Shown piece by piece: positions 1 to 10,313 of a DNA stretch of 64,000 bases. Source of the stretch: Limnanthes douglasii subsp. nivea (Eukaryota > Streptophyta > Magnoliopsida > Brassicales > Limnanthaceae); NCBI GenBank assembly GCA_036936605.1, contig JAUPFV010000001.1, forward strand, positions 75,845,910-75,909,909, in the 5' to 3' direction. How positions within the stretch are numbered: position 1 is the first letter of the stretch; the number at the start of each line of letters is the position of its first letter. The notes beneath the pieces are model-generated. The model saw nothing but the letters and a program-made list of their open reading frames with translations, did no database searches and had not been told where the DNA came from. Made by a program: the position numbers and the translations under genes.

Positions 1-318
1 CCTTTTGCCAATATCCCAATAGAAAAATATTTCAGCTTGATCTATAATATTTTGAATCATTTTAAAGACCTTTGAATATCTTTTAGAAGGTGAGACCAAT
101 TTATGATGAAGCTTAAGACAATAAATAGAGTATAAAAAATTTGACCATATGGATTTTCAAGGTTTGAAATTAAACAATAGCTTATAGAAAATTTTTATTG
201 AATGTCTTCCAATTTTTTTAAATTTAGCGCACCTTCCTCATAAGGCTTACATAGCCTTTTCCACTTAGAACAAATAATTCTTGTATTAACTCTTTGTGAA
301 CCCCATAGAAAACTATGA
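1..318 (-). pseudogene. LINE (L1-type) reverse transcriptase remnant, downstream part
   Basis: Read on the minus strand, this stretch encodes a typical plant LINE segment lying after the RT catalytic core. A FLWGS block is followed by a KW..LCKPYEEG block and NLKKLEDIQ, and after a stop and frame changes by a stretch ending near YWDIGKR, which resembles the region before the zf-RVT domain. It contains stops and frame shifts and has no ATG, so it is dead. It runs off the left edge of the window. The same LINE resumes beyond the Tat element at 10314, so the two pieces were once continuous. The family call comes from motif recognition, not from a search. Confidence 0.75.
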
Positions 319-323
319 ACAAT

Positions 324-802
324 TGATGAGTCCGAATTCGAAGTGCTCCCCGGAAGGGCAGCCCAAAGTAAATCTCTCCGTAAACCGGACAGGCTCCAAG
401 AACTTAATTCGGACAGGACTTTTGAACCGGGCAGATGACTTCGAACACTGCAAGCCTAAGGCAGTTCGAACTATGACTAAAGTACTAAAAAACCTAAACA
501 CTTCTTGACTAAGCTACCTGTCCTCCTGCTTAGAACTCACGGGTCTTTAAACATGACCCGGGTCCATTAAACTTGACCCGAAAGCCCATAAGGGCCCAAA
601 TTTCATACTATAAATACCCAACCACCAGCATTAACTATGGGTAACAAAATTTACTGTTGCCAAGCTGCTCAATTCTCTCTCCACCTTGAAACACCTTGAA
701 ACACCTTGAAACACCTTCACACCACCCTGAAACACCCTTACTCCGTTTTGAAACTCCACTTGAAATTACCAGCCTACCCTCAGGCTACTTTTATCCACAC
801 CA
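324..802 (+). repeat. 5' LTR of Tat element
   Basis: First of two near-identical 479-bp copies, with TG at the 5' end and CA at the 3' end. It carries a TATA-like box (609-616) and three consecutive copies of ACACCTTGAA near 690-715. An open frame on the plus strand crosses its 3' part into gag, but the likelier gag start lies downstream at 877. Confidence 0.95.
609..616 (+). promoter_or_regulatory. TATA-like box in 5' LTR
   Basis: The sequence TATAAATA lies about 190 bp before the LTR end and 268 bp before the gag start. This is a plausible U3 promoter position. The same box recurs at 10115-10122 in the 3' LTR. The transcription start has not been shown. Confidence 0.5.
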
Positions 803-804
803 AA

Positions 805-822
805 TTAGCGACCACAGTGGGA
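805..822 (+). promoter_or_regulatory. Primer-binding-site-like sequence
   Basis: Just inside the 5' LTR, TTAGCGACCACAGTGGGA aligns with the site TTGGCGACTTCACTGGGG seen in the other Tat elements of this window. That site matches the complement of a plant tRNA-Arg 3' end as I remember it. The expected TGG start is altered to TAG here. The position supports the call; the tRNA identity is uncertain. Confidence 0.45.
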
Positions 823-876
823 GCACGAAGGTGCCTGAATCAAGTATTCAAAACCAAGCAAAGAAATTATGTCCGA

Positions 877-2799
877 ATGAATCCGGATAATCCAGAGCTT
901 CCACCAGCTTTGCTCGAAGTGGTGGAAGAGAACGATGAATATACTGTCCAAGAGCGCGACAGGTTAAAACTTGAGATAGAAGCTCTGAGGGCTGAAAAAG
1001 CCAAGATGGGCGTGAAAGAGAAATCCAAAGCATCAGCTGCTCATCACACCGATAACCCAAGAGAGCATGAGGTTTCCAAAACTCATGTGAGCACTAAGAA
1101 GACGCATGCCAGCTCTAAAAAATCTCACCGGTCCAAGCCTGTGGAGAGTTCTGACTCGAGTTCAGAGTCTTCGGACAGCTCTTCGGACAGTGAGGGAAAT
1201 GAGAAGTCCTTGTCCTCTAGCAGTGATGAGGGACGAACCAAGAAGAAACAAAAGCAAGTTAAAAAGTATTCCAGAAAAAGAGATCACCATGGAAGAATGA
1301 AGAGGCATATTGGAAAAGGGTCATCTCACAACCGGAGGCATGTAGACCGGATGCTGATGGATCCTTTTGCCTTCCATGATGAGCCGCGTATCTTTGCAAC
1401 TCCTAATGAGGATACCGTGTTCACTCGTGGAAGGAATTGGAGGCAGTCTCCAGTGTCTTCTAAAATTCTGTCCGGGAACCTCCCCAAGAGGTTTGACAGC
1501 ACCAAGATGGAGAAGTACGATGGCAGTACTGATCCGGACAATCATCTGGAGCAATTCAAGAACTTCGTGATGAACTTTGATGATAATGATAAACTACTCT
1601 GTAGGGAATTCTCCCAGTCTTTTACGGGGAGTGCTCTGAAATGGTACAACAGCCTGCCTCAGGGTTGTATTAAAGACTTTGATACTTTTTGGGTGGCCTT
1701 TCGAAGGCAATTTGTGGGGAGTAAGGAGCTGAAGGGTAATGGAGATACCATAATCCATTGTGCCCAGGAACCAAACGAATCGTTAAAGGAGTACATAAGT
1801 CGCTTTGTAAACACAAAAAACGGGTTGGCTGATTGCTTTGAACAGGTGGCAATAGCATCCTTGAGACAAGGTTTGAACCCAGGCAACCTGGCCGATTCGG
1901 TGACCAGGAAGAAAGCCATGACCTGGGGAGGATTGCTAAACCAAGTTGGCAAGCAAATAAATGTTGAAGAAACAAAGAAGACTAGGGTGCACAGACAGGT
2001 GAGATCTACCCCGGTGGCACCAACTCCAAATCAAAACCAGTCCGGGAACAAAGCAAGAGAAACCGGACAGGGGCATGGAAGGGGAAAAGATCAGTCTCAA
2101 CCAGCTGCTCCTGCACAAAGCCAACAGTCTAGAAACAAAAGGGGGCCATGGGTCCAACCGGAGTGGTTTGCAGAACTCAAAGAAAGTGTGGCAACCATTT
2201 TCGATAAAACAAAAGATGAAGTACACTACCGGAGACCAGCAACCCTGCAGTCTCCCAGAGAACATCGAAACAATTCTTTTTGTCAATACCATAATGATAT
2301 TGGCCATACTACTGATGATTGCATAGCATTGAAACAAGAGGTTCAAAACTTGATCGAAAGGGGAAAATTGGGTGCATACGTTAAAAGGAGAGGAGGCAAC
2401 AGGCCTGACAACACTCACCGGGCTGGTCCGGTTAATGCTGCCCTGGAGGGGGCTATGGTAATAATTGAAAGGTTTGATGTGGAATCTGAATACTTGGATC
2501 CTGATCCAACAAGGAACAGAGTGGGAGCTATAGAGGAGCGTTCTAGATCGGTCTCCGGGCTCATTAAATTCTTTGAGTCACTGACGATTTTCGGAGGGGA
2601 CACTGTAACGGCTCCTACCACTTCATCAAGAAAACGGCATGTTCATAATTTGGCCTCTCAGCTAGAAGGAGGCATGACATCCTATCAATCTCCAAACTCA
2701 TTCCCATTTATAGTTTTCGATGAGGATGATTTGAGAGATATTGCTGGCCCTCATGAGGATGCTGTTGTCATAGGAGCATTTATAGGGGCAATGAGATAA
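877..2799 (+). CDS. Gag polyprotein of Tat element
   Basis: A 640-codon frame. I chose ATG 877 because an upstream ATG at 706 lies inside the LTR. The N-terminal 150 residues are Ser/Lys/Glu-rich and low in complexity. Residues about 195-400 form the retrotransposon Gag (capsid) domain, with the blocks KFDGxxDPxxHxxxF and WYNSLP. A zinc knuckle of the form C-x2-H-x4-H-x4-C spans residues 469-482, typical of this lineage. Gag would form the particle that packages element RNA. The frame ends in TAA at 2797-2799. The protease motif begins one base out of register at 2796, so gag and protease are separated by a -1 shift. The array copies at 24833-45009 appear to read gag and protease in one frame, so I infer a one-base deletion here. 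Confidence 0.85.
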   Translation: MNPDNPELPPALLEVVEENDEYTVQERDRLKLEIEALRAEKAKMGVKEKSKASAAHHTDNPREHEVSKTHVSTKKTHASSKKSHRSKPVESSDSSSESSDSSSDSEGNEKSLSSSSDEGRTKKKQKQVKKYSRKRDHHGRMKRHIGKGSSHNRRHVDRMLMDPFAFHDEPRIFATPNEDTVFTRGRNWRQSPVSSKILSGNLPKRFDSTKMEKYDGSTDPDNHLEQFKNFVMNFDDNDKLLCREFSQSFTGSALKWYNSLPQGCIKDFDTFWVAFRRQFVGSKELKGNGDTIIHCAQEPNESLKEYISRFVNTKNGLADCFEQVAIASLRQGLNPGNLADSVTRKKAMTWGGLLNQVGKQINVEETKKTRVHRQVRSTPVAPTPNQNQSGNKARETGQGHGRGKDQSQPAAPAQSQQSRNKRGPWVQPEWFAELKESVATIFDKTKDEVHYRRPATLQSPREHRNNSFCQYHNDIGHTTDDCIALKQEVQNLIERGKLGAYVKRRGGNRPDNTHRAGPVNAALEGAMVIIERFDVESEYLDPDPTRNRVGAIEERSRSVSGLIKFFESLTIFGGDTVTAPTTSSRKRHVHNLASQLEGGMTSYQSPNSFPFIVFDEDDLRDIAGPHEDAVVIGAFIGAMR

Positions 2800-2942
2800 G
2801 GCGAATTTTGGTGGATACTGGGAGTTCTGCCAATATCCTTTTCCTAGACACTTACAAGAAAATGAAAAATCCAGCTGTGATTCAAAAGTCGGACAGGTCG
2901 ATCGTGGGCTTCACGGGCAGCTCAGCCGATGTAACCGGAGAG
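2796..2942 (+). pseudogene. Aspartic protease remnant, truncated
   Basis: Frame shifted from gag. It encodes IRRILVDTGSSANILF, the retroviral-type aspartic protease active site with D-T-G intact, and then a GFTGS segment. After about 48 codons it runs straight into a sequence that in related elements lies just before RT. The rest of the protease and the PR-RT linker (roughly 150-200 residues in family members, still present in the array copies) are missing. The deletion junction is near 2940. The remaining frame stays open to 3086 but is not protease. Confidence 0.8.
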
Positions 2943-2944
2943 AC

Positions 2945-4792
2945 ATGGCACCAGTGGTACAAAAAAGGAGAGCTTTCTCAAAAGAAAAGGCTGATGTCAT
3001 TGTACAAGAGGTTGACAGACTCACAGAGATGGGGAACATTAAAGAATCTCAGTACCCTTTGTGGACTGCCAATCCTGTCTTGGTAAAAAAGAAGAATGGT
3101 AAATGGCGTATGTGCATTGACTTCACAGACCTCAATCGAGCTTGCCCAAAAGACTTGTATCCGGTTCCCCGGATAGATCAGTTAGTAGACTCTACTTCAG
3201 GGAACAAGCTACTCTCCTTCATGAATGCATTCTCCGGGTACAATCAGATCCAAGTGGATCCAAAAGATCAAGAGCATACCACTTTTGTCACTGATAGAGG
3301 TTTACACTGCTACAAGGTGATGCCCTTTGGTTTGAAAAATGTTGGGGCTACTTATCAAAGGTTAGTCAATAAGGCATTTGCTGATCAAATTGGAAGAAAT
3401 ATGGAGGTTTACATTGACGATATGATGGTGAAAAGCGTGGATGAGCAGTTGCACTTGTCCGACCTCCAAGAGACTTTTTCCAACTTGGCCAAAGTGAATT
3501 TAAAATTAAACCCTGAAAAGTGTGTGTTCGGAGTGCAGTCCGGGAAGTTCTTAGGGTATATCATAAGTGAGCATGGAATACAGCCCGACCCGGACCAACT
3601 CAATGCTTTGTTCCAAATGGAGCCTCCTCGAAACATTAAAGAAGTACAGCGATTAACTGGGAGGTTGGCAGCCTTGAACAGATTCATCTCCAGGTCTTCG
3701 GACAGATGTGCTCCATTCTTTCAAACCCTGAAGGGTGCAAAGGGGTTTGAATGGACACCACAGTGTGATGAAGCATTCAATGAAATCAAGAAGCATCTGT
3801 CCTCTCCCAAGACTTTGTTCAAACCAATCGATGGGGAGACTCTCTTTGTATATCTGGTTGTTTCAAGTTGTGCCATCAGTGCTGTGTTAGTAAGGGAGGT
3901 TGATGGGTATCCTCACCCAGTGTACTACATCAGCAAAAGTTTGATTGATGCTGAGAGGCGTTACTTGAAACTTGAAAAACTAGCATTGGCCTTGGTGATA
4001 GCTGCAAGAAAAATGAGGCCTTACTTTCAGGCTCATCCTATCGTTGTCCGGACGTCTTTCCCTTTAAAGAATGTCCTTCAAAAAGCAGACATTTCAAGCA
4101 GAATGACGAAGTGGTCAGTAGAGTTGGGGGACTTCGACATAGACTTTGCTCCTCGGACAGCAGTAAAAGCTCAAGCTGTGGCTGATTTTCTGGTCGAATT
4201 CCATTCTGATAGGGATTCAGAACAACTTGCTGATTCAAAAGACAAAAAAGTGTGGATTGTCCGAACAGACGGAGGATCCAGTACCATGGGATCTGGGGCA
4301 GGAATATGTCTCACTTCCCCCTACGGGGACAACATGTTCCAAGCTATTTGTTTTGCTTTCAGGGCATCCAATAATGAGTCCGAATACGAGGCAGCTATAG
4401 CTGGGTTGAAATTGGCCTACATCTGTGGAGCTAAAAGGGTCAAGCTGCTAAGTGATTCCCAGTTGCTAGTCCACCATGCCTTGGGCCTATCGGAAGCTAG
4501 AAAAGAACAATTGGTCAAGTATTTACTCCTCCTGAAACATGAGGCGTTGAAATTTAAAGCTGTTGTCTATGAGCACATCCCCCGGGCAGAGAATGAGTTA
4601 GCAGACTCATTGGCAACGATAGCATATACGGAGTCCTACCCATGGATCCATGTGCTTGAAAGCCCTTCTATTCAACTTGATGAAGGTGAAAAAGAGGAAG
4701 TCTTTGAAATACAAGTAAACCGGCCTCAAGACTGGAGGTCTCCTCTTATGCAATATCTGTCCGATGGCATCGTGCCCTTGGATAAATCATAA
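2945..4792 (+). pseudogene. Pol: reverse transcriptase plus two RNase H domains
   Basis: A 615-codon frame. RT occupies about residues 1-230, with the palm motif YIDD at residues 156-159 intact. The earlier catalytic aspartate in the FMDAFSGYNQ block reads Asn (codon 3224-3226). A Ty3-type RNase H (about 290-420) follows, in which the expected first acidic residue is replaced (VVSSCAIS). Next comes an archaeal-type RNase H starting at RTDGGSS (Asp442) and running to about residue 565. This dual RNase H is a Tat hallmark. The frame ends at an in-frame TAA (4790-4792), and integrase continues beyond it in the same frame. With the upstream deletion, the changed RT aspartate and this stop, the copy cannot make normal Pol. 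Confidence 0.9.
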
Positions 4793-4801
4793 GCCAGAAC
4801 G

Positions 4802-5968
4802 TTGAAACACAGGGCTCGTGGTTTCATTATGATTAGAGAAGTCTTGTACAAAAAGTCCTATAGCAAACCTCTCCTACGCTGTTTAGGGGATCATGAGTCA
4901 CAAATGGTTCTCTCCGAATTGCATGATGGTGAGGGATCAGCCCATTGTGGATTTAGAGCTTTAACAAGAAGAGTGCTTCTCTCCGGATATTATTTGCCAT
5001 CAATAATGAAAGATGCTAAGGAGCTGGTAAGGAGGTGTGACCCATGCCAGAGGTACAGCAATGAAATTCATGTACCATCCATTCCTTTGGAATCAATTTC
5101 TGAGCCCATCCCTTTTGCTCGATGGGGATTGGACTTAGTTGGGCCTCTCCCTGTGGCGTCCGGAGGGCGTAAGACCATAATTGTAGCCATTGACTACTTC
5201 TCAAAGTGGGTAGAAGCAGCTCCCTTGGCAGGGACAACCTCGAAAGCTGTCATAAAATTCATTCTGTCCAACATATGTTGCAGATTTGGTGTCCCCCGGA
5301 AAATAACAACAGACAATGGGCCACAATTTGATAATAGAGAGATGGAGAGCTTCTGTGCCTCAAGAGGTATTCAGCACTGCTTTTCTTCACCTTTCCACCC
5401 TCAAGCCAATGGGCAAGTTGAAGTGGTTAATAGAACGATACTGTCCGGTTTAAAGAAAAACTTAGAAGGGGCTGCTGGGAAGTGGCCTAGTTATCTACAA
5501 GAAGTCATGTGGGCCTACCGGACAACACCTGGGGCTGCAACACAAGAATCCCCCTTTGCCTTGGTCTATGGGATGGATGCAGTAGCTCCCATAGAGAAGA
5601 CACTCCCCTCCTTTCGTGTTCATAACTTCTCCGGACAGGCTAATGAGATGACAATGAGAAATCAACTTGATTTAATTGAAGAAAGGCGGGTAAAAGCTCA
5701 TCTTAGAATGGCACACTATCAGGGCTTGATGAGAAGCAGGTTTGCTTCTAAAGTTAAAAGAAGGGATTTTCAACCAGGAGATAAAGTATTGAGAAAAGTT
5801 TTCTTGCATACTAAGGAAAAGCTCTTCGTAAAGCTGGCCCCAACTTGGGAGGGTCCGTATACTGTGGTTGAAAGAATCAAGCCTGGGACATACTGGTTGG
5901 AAGACAAAGATGGCAGGGTTTTAACTCACCCTTGGAATATTGAACACCTTCGAATGTACTTGGAATAA
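4802..5968 (+). CDS. Integrase portion of Pol
   Basis: 388 codons in the same frame as the RT-RNase H segment, separated from it only by the TAA at 4790-4792. It would insert element cDNA into chromosomes. An HHCC zinc-binding region ends in CDPCQR near residue 80. The catalytic triad is Asp111 (LDLVGP), Asp171 (TTDNGP) and Glu207, with D-x59-D-x35-E spacing. A C-terminal GPY-type module ends in WNIEHLRMYLE. This domain looks intact. It has no start of its own, so it is expressed only as part of a polyprotein. Confidence 0.88.
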   Translation: MKHRARGFIMIREVLYKKSYSKPLLRCLGDHESQMVLSELHDGEGSAHCGFRALTRRVLLSGYYLPSIMKDAKELVRRCDPCQRYSNEIHVPSIPLESISEPIPFARWGLDLVGPLPVASGGRKTIIVAIDYFSKWVEAAPLAGTTSKAVIKFILSNICCRFGVPRKITTDNGPQFDNREMESFCASRGIQHCFSSPFHPQANGQVEVVNRTILSGLKKNLEGAAGKWPSYLQEVMWAYRTTPGAATQESPFALVYGMDAVAPIEKTLPSFRVHNFSGQANEMTMRNQLDLIEERRVKAHLRMAHYQGLMRSRFASKVKRRDFQPGDKVLRKVFLHTKEKLFVKLAPTWEGPYTVVERIKPGTYWLEDKDGRVLTHPWNIEHLRMYLE

Positions 5969-6437
5969 AGCTTATGTAAATATTTACTTGTTTAAACATC
6001 CATGTAAATATTTGGGGGCATACCACTTCCTCTCTTCGGCGCCACGGAGAGCTTTCAATAAAACTTGATGCCTTCTTCAATAATTTTCTAAGTTTTTGCA
6101 AAATTATGTTGCTTGTCATACTACCCGGACTGAAAGGTCTAAAGGCTACTTAAATTCTAGCCAGAGAAACTAAACACTTTCACAATACAATAACTCGAAG
6201 CTACTTAAATTCTAGCTGTCTAAAGTAAGACAAATAATAAAAGAAGAAGATGGTTGAGTAAAATAAAAACGTTCATTCAACAACTTAAAATTGCCTTGGC
6301 CTTCCAAGGACTTTTTGAACAAGTTTGGGCACAGTACAAAAATCTGTCCAGATAATACGGACACCATCACAAAAAAAGGTCCCTTGGCCTTCCAAGGACT
6401 TTAGTTCAAACAAAAGATAAACAAAACAAATTATAAA
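5969..6437. other. Pol-antisense gene spacer
   Basis: Non-coding region between the end of integrase and the end of the convergent antisense gene. It holds two copies of CCTTGGCCTTCCAAGGACTT about 90 bp apart (near 6293 and 6380), an internal palindrome-like motif (CTTGGCCTTCCAAGG), and a repeated ACTTAAATTCTAGC. No open frame is credible. Confidence 0.5.
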
Positions 6438-9398
6438 TTAAGGTTGAGCCTTTGAAGATGGCTCACCCTCATCTGCTTTCTTGCCTTTGATGTCGCTCTT
6501 CTCCTCGACAATCTTCTTACCCTTGGGGTCAATCTCTTCCTCACCAGGGCTCTCTCCGGTTTCCTCTTCATCACCAGACGAGGACACATCAGTGTACCCT
6601 TCATCAACCATGGTCCAGTATGGGAGATCATCGTCATCCACATAGCGCCATAATTCCCCTAGTCTCCTCTTCGGGAATTTCTCATAAAACAGGAGGACCA
6701 TATCGGACTTCACTTTTTCAATCATTAATTCTTCACTCCGTATCATCTCCCTGGCATAAGCGTTGATTTTGGCCTTGATCATGGCCTCTTGATCCTTCAC
6801 CAAAGCAGCTTTCTCTTGAACAGCCTGATTCACTGCATTCTCTAAAGCAAGTTTGTCAGTGGTCAGATTGGTGACAAGCTTCTCCTTTGCTGCAGTCTCT
6901 CCTCTTGAGGCTGTCAGGTCCTTCTCCAGTCCGGACAGCTTAGCATGGAGATCTTTTACGGTCTCTTCTAAGGAAGCAGCTTTTGTATTACTCTCATCTT
7001 GATTCTTCTTTAGCTGATCATTTGCCTCCTTGAGCAAATCAACCTTATTGGCAGCAACTCGGAGGTCTTCGGACAGTTTTTCCTTCTCCGACTTGAGCTC
7101 TTTGATGGTGTTTGCCTAACTTCGGACTTGCCTTTCCAAAGTAAATACTGGCTGCACGTTGCTAAGGAGAGAATGGGCTATAACGTCCTTCTCACTGGAA
7201 ACCATAAAAGTCCTACCATTGAAATTCACTGTGTTGGAACTACTTGGGGGAACATATGGCCCTGCGAACTCATCTCTGGACAGGCCAAGAAAATAATCAC
7301 CTAGAGCACCTAGACCGGTGACGTCCACTTCATCCATGTTAATCTCTCCCCTTTCAACCTCATCAGTATGGAATTCCATTGGAATCCCTTCATTAAGATT
7401 CCCTGGGATCTCTTCGGCTAACGTCGGATCGGTTGGGAAAGTGGGCTTCGGATCCCGGAGAGCGAGCTCTTCTCCTTGGGAAGTCTTTTTCTTTTTGACT
7501 TCTCTGTCAGCACTGTCACTTGCTTGCTTACGAGCCCGTTTGGAAGCCCTTGAAGGTTTTGGGGGATTCACTCCTTGTTTCTCGCTCTCCTGTTCTACCA
7601 CTTATAGAAGGTTTGCATCAACTTGAGCCTGGGCTGGCACCTCTTAGTCTGTTGGGGCCTCTTTCTCGGTATCCTCTACCGCTTTCTTGCCTTTCTTCTT
7701 CTTGCCCTTCATTTTACTAGGGGCTTTGGCCCGGGCAGGAAGGAAGAGGGTCTCATCCAGTTCATGAGACCTTCTCAGCACGACGTCTTCATCAGGTGGG
7801 GTGGAGAACTCCTCCCAGGTTAAGTCTCTTCGACCTATGGTGTTCCACAGGTGAGACCTCGCTAGGTTCCCAGGAGTGAAGGCTTTATGAAACCGGTTCT
7901 CCCAGTTCTCTGCGGCCCAAGCGTTGATTTTGCCACAGGTGACCTGTCCGGCCTTCAGATAGTCCCCGAACTCCTTTGGCAGCTCTGATAAAACAAAAGA
8001 AAAACCGATTAGTATAAACTTAAAGAAAAGAAAGATTCGAACAGAAACTTAAAATAAAAACTTACGATCGCTCCTCCATCTACTTCGAAGAAGGCTAGGA
8101 TTCTCCCCGGCTTTGATTTTCTTGCCATTTTCCCATGAGCCACTGACAAACAAGAACTGGCTCCTCCATTTACTCTCCGATTCCAGGAGATCATCAACAG
8201 CTTTAAGATCGTTCCCCATGTTGAAATGATAGAAAGGGAACTGATGATGTTTTCACAAACTAGCCACAGCTGCAAACTCTTCCATATGAAGAGGAATTCC
8301 AGATAGCCTAGACGCCATAATACATGACATCAAGGTGTACCAACCGTTAGGGCTTAGTTGTGATGGACATAGCTTGACCAAGTGAAAATAGCGTACTATC
8401 TCCGGGTCCAGTGGGAACCTAAGTCCCCAATTGAATAGCTCCGTAAAGAAGACTATCTCATTTCTTTTGCAATCCATCGGGGTCTCTGGATCGATGGGAA
8501 TTCGAATCTTTACATTCTCAGGGATCCCCCACTTAGTACGCAGTCGTCCCAGATATTTAGTATGGATGAACGCATACTTGGTCTTTAACAGAGATGAAAG
8601 ATATTTGAGCTCGACCTTATGAAAACATGGCCCTACTCTCCCTTCGAGGCTCTCCGGCAGGTCCGGATGCCTTAGATATAAGTCTTCTTTGCATTTCTTG
8701 ACAGCAACTCTAGCAGTTTCAGCTTGTCCGGAGGACTCGGACTCAAATCTAACCTCCTCGGTGGAGTCCTCCATCCTCTCCTCCATTATTGTTGGGGGAG
8801 CTTCTGTAGAAACAGCCCGGGGAGGGTTGAAGCTTGGCACAGCTAATCCACCGGACTGTTGGCTCTCTGAATGTTTTCGACTTATCACCTCAGTTTGAGT
8901 TTCTGAGGTTGAAGTTTCTTTGGGAGGTAGAGGACTGCTAGCCCCCGGACCGGCCGGCCTTTCCCGGAGAGTCCTAATAGTTGCCCCGGACCCTGATTCG
9001 CTAGTATTTTTGGAAGAAAGCCCTTTAACCAACCTACTTGGCCTTTTCATGATTAATTTGTCTGGGGAGTGGTCAGAATCAGACCTCATAGCAATGAAAG
9101 AGGATTTTTTCCTAACACTTGTGGCAGTGACCCCCGGTTCAACAATAGGAATCGACTCTTGAACTAAAGAGCCAGATACTATGGGGGAGAGTGTTGATTG
9201 AAAGAGTTTTTTAGGTTTTGTACCTTTAGAAGAAGATGAACCTCTGTCAGATTCTTCGATTGAAGGGGCTGGTTTCTCAACAGGCGACGCTGGAAGCCCT
9301 GCTGCAAGTCTTTTTTCCTTTTCAACTCTTTGAGCTTTCTCCAATTCTGAGAGGTTAAGCCAGCCGCCCTTGATCAGTGCTGTTCTTGCTGTGAACAT
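6438..9398 (-). pseudogene. Antisense gene of Tat element, spliced, broken by stops
   Basis: Long minus-strand gene between pol and the 3' LTR. Exon 1 runs 9398-8066 (ATG at 9396-9398) and exon 2 runs 7984-6438. The intron (7985-8065, 81 bp) has GT..AG ends. The exons sum to 2880 bp, exactly 960 codons, and the frame is kept across the junction. Four in-frame stops interrupt it: 8253-8255, 7644-7646, 7602-7604 and 7116-7118. The N-terminal third is Ser/Pro-rich. Next comes a conserved globular part (LFNWGLRFPLD, NGWYTLMSCIMAS), which resembles the so-called gypsy-type transposase family (Pfam Transposase_28, named from memory). Then a Lys-rich linker, a coiled coil (about 7100-6700) and an acidic tail follow. 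Function is unknown. Tat elements of other plants are known to carry such antisense frames. Confidence 0.75.
7985..8065 (-). other. Intron of the antisense gene
   Basis: On the minus strand it begins GTAAGTTTTT and ends TTTTATCAG, with a T-rich tract before the acceptor. Removing it joins codon phase 1 on both sides. The matching position in the array copy at 24833-35271 keeps an acceptor-like CAAG near 27183 but has lost the GT donor. Confidence 0.7.
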
Positions 9399-9492
9399 AA
9401 ACAGCTAAGGAAATTTTGAAGTTTTAGAGAGATAAAGCTTTGGGTAAAATGGCAGAGTGAAAGAGATAGTGAGGCTGTGAAAGGTGAATAGA

Positions 9493-9499
9493 ATTTATA
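9493..9499 (-). promoter_or_regulatory. TATA-like box of antisense gene
   Basis: Minus-strand TATAAAT about 95 bp upstream of the antisense ATG. Both array copies have a TATAAATT at the comparable place (25791-25798 and 35842-35849, plus strand), upstream of the same gene. Recurrence in three copies of two subfamilies supports a real promoter. Confidence 0.5.
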
Positions 9500-9815
9500 G
9501 TAAATGTTAAAAAAGGGGTTGATTCCTAGGAGAATCCGAAAAGTTGGGCAATGATTAAAAGACGGCGTTGATGTCATTAATGACATTTAAAAGAGGTAAC
9601 TTGTTCGAGAAAGTGGTGCGAATTTCAAGGTGAAAAAACGGCTAAAGTGACCAACCAGAGAGTGACACGTGTCCCACTAACTCTGACAAGAACCGTTTGG
9701 AATTCGTAACGATTGGTCTGTCCGGGTCCGTCCTCAACTCTCTTCGAATTGAAAAACCACTTCCTAAATCGGACTGTTTTTCAGTTCTTTGACAAGGACA
9801 CTTGTTCAAATACCT

Positions 9816-9829
9816 AAAAAAGGGGCTCC
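9816..9829 (+). promoter_or_regulatory. Polypurine tract
   Basis: AAAAAAGGGGCTCC abuts the first base of the 3' LTR at 9830. This is the expected plus-strand primer site. Confidence 0.75.
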
Positions 9830-10308
9830 TGATGAGTCCGAATTCGAAGTGCTCCCCGGAAGGGCAGCCCAAAGTAAATCTCTCCGTAAACCGGACAGGC
9901 TCCAAGAACTTAATTCGGACAGGACTTTTGAACCGGGCAGATGACTTCGAACACTGCAAGCCTAAGGCAGTTCGAACTATGACTAAAGTACTAAAAAACC
10001 TAAACACTTCTTGACTAAGCTACCTGTCCTCTTGCTTAGAACTCATGGGTCTTTAAACATGACCCGGGTCCATTAAACTTGACCCGAAAGCCCATAAGGG
10101 CCCAAATTTCATACTATAAATACCCAACCACCAGCATTAACTATGGGTAACAAAATTTACTGCTGCCAAGCTGCTCAATTCTCTCTCCATCTTGAAACAC
10201 CTTGAAACACCTTGAAACACCTTCACACCACCCTGAAACACCCTTACTCCGTTTTGAAACTCCACTTGAAATTACCAGCCTACCCTCAGGCTACTTTTAT
10301 CCACACCA
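9830..10308 (+). repeat. 3' LTR of Tat element
   Basis: 479 bp, identical to 324-802 except for four C/T differences. It is followed immediately by the ACAAT target duplication (10309-10313). LTR ends are TG and CA. Confidence 0.95.
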
Positions 10309-10313
10309 ACAAT

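Larger units (their letters stand above)
9399..9829. other. Antisense-gene upstream region and element 3' UTR
   Basis: No credible plus-strand gene. On the minus strand it is the leader of the antisense gene; TATAAAT at 9493-9499 lies about 95 bp before its ATG. On the plus strand it is the 3' untranslated part of the element, ending in the polypurine tract. Confidence 0.5.
324..10308 (+). mobile_element. Complete Tat-lineage Ty3/gypsy LTR retrotransposon
   Basis: A 9985-bp element bounded by two 479-bp direct repeats starting TGATGAG and ending CACACCA. It is flanked by an identical 5-bp duplication ACAAT (319-323 and 10309-10313). Internal order: primer-site-like sequence, gag, protease remnant, RT, two RNase H domains, integrase, a long antisense gene, polypurine tract, 3' LTR. 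RNase H before integrase marks Ty3/gypsy. The second, archaeal-type RNase H plus an antisense gene after pol marks the Tat group. The LTRs differ at only four sites (526, 540, 657, 684 in the 5' copy), all transitions, so the insertion is young. Pol is nevertheless disabled by several lesions. It sits inside a LINE. Confidence 0.95.

Noticed and set aside
706..876. Upstream ATG (706) as the gag start
   Set aside because: Lies inside the 5' LTR before the primer site; a transcript-based start at 877 fits the family better.
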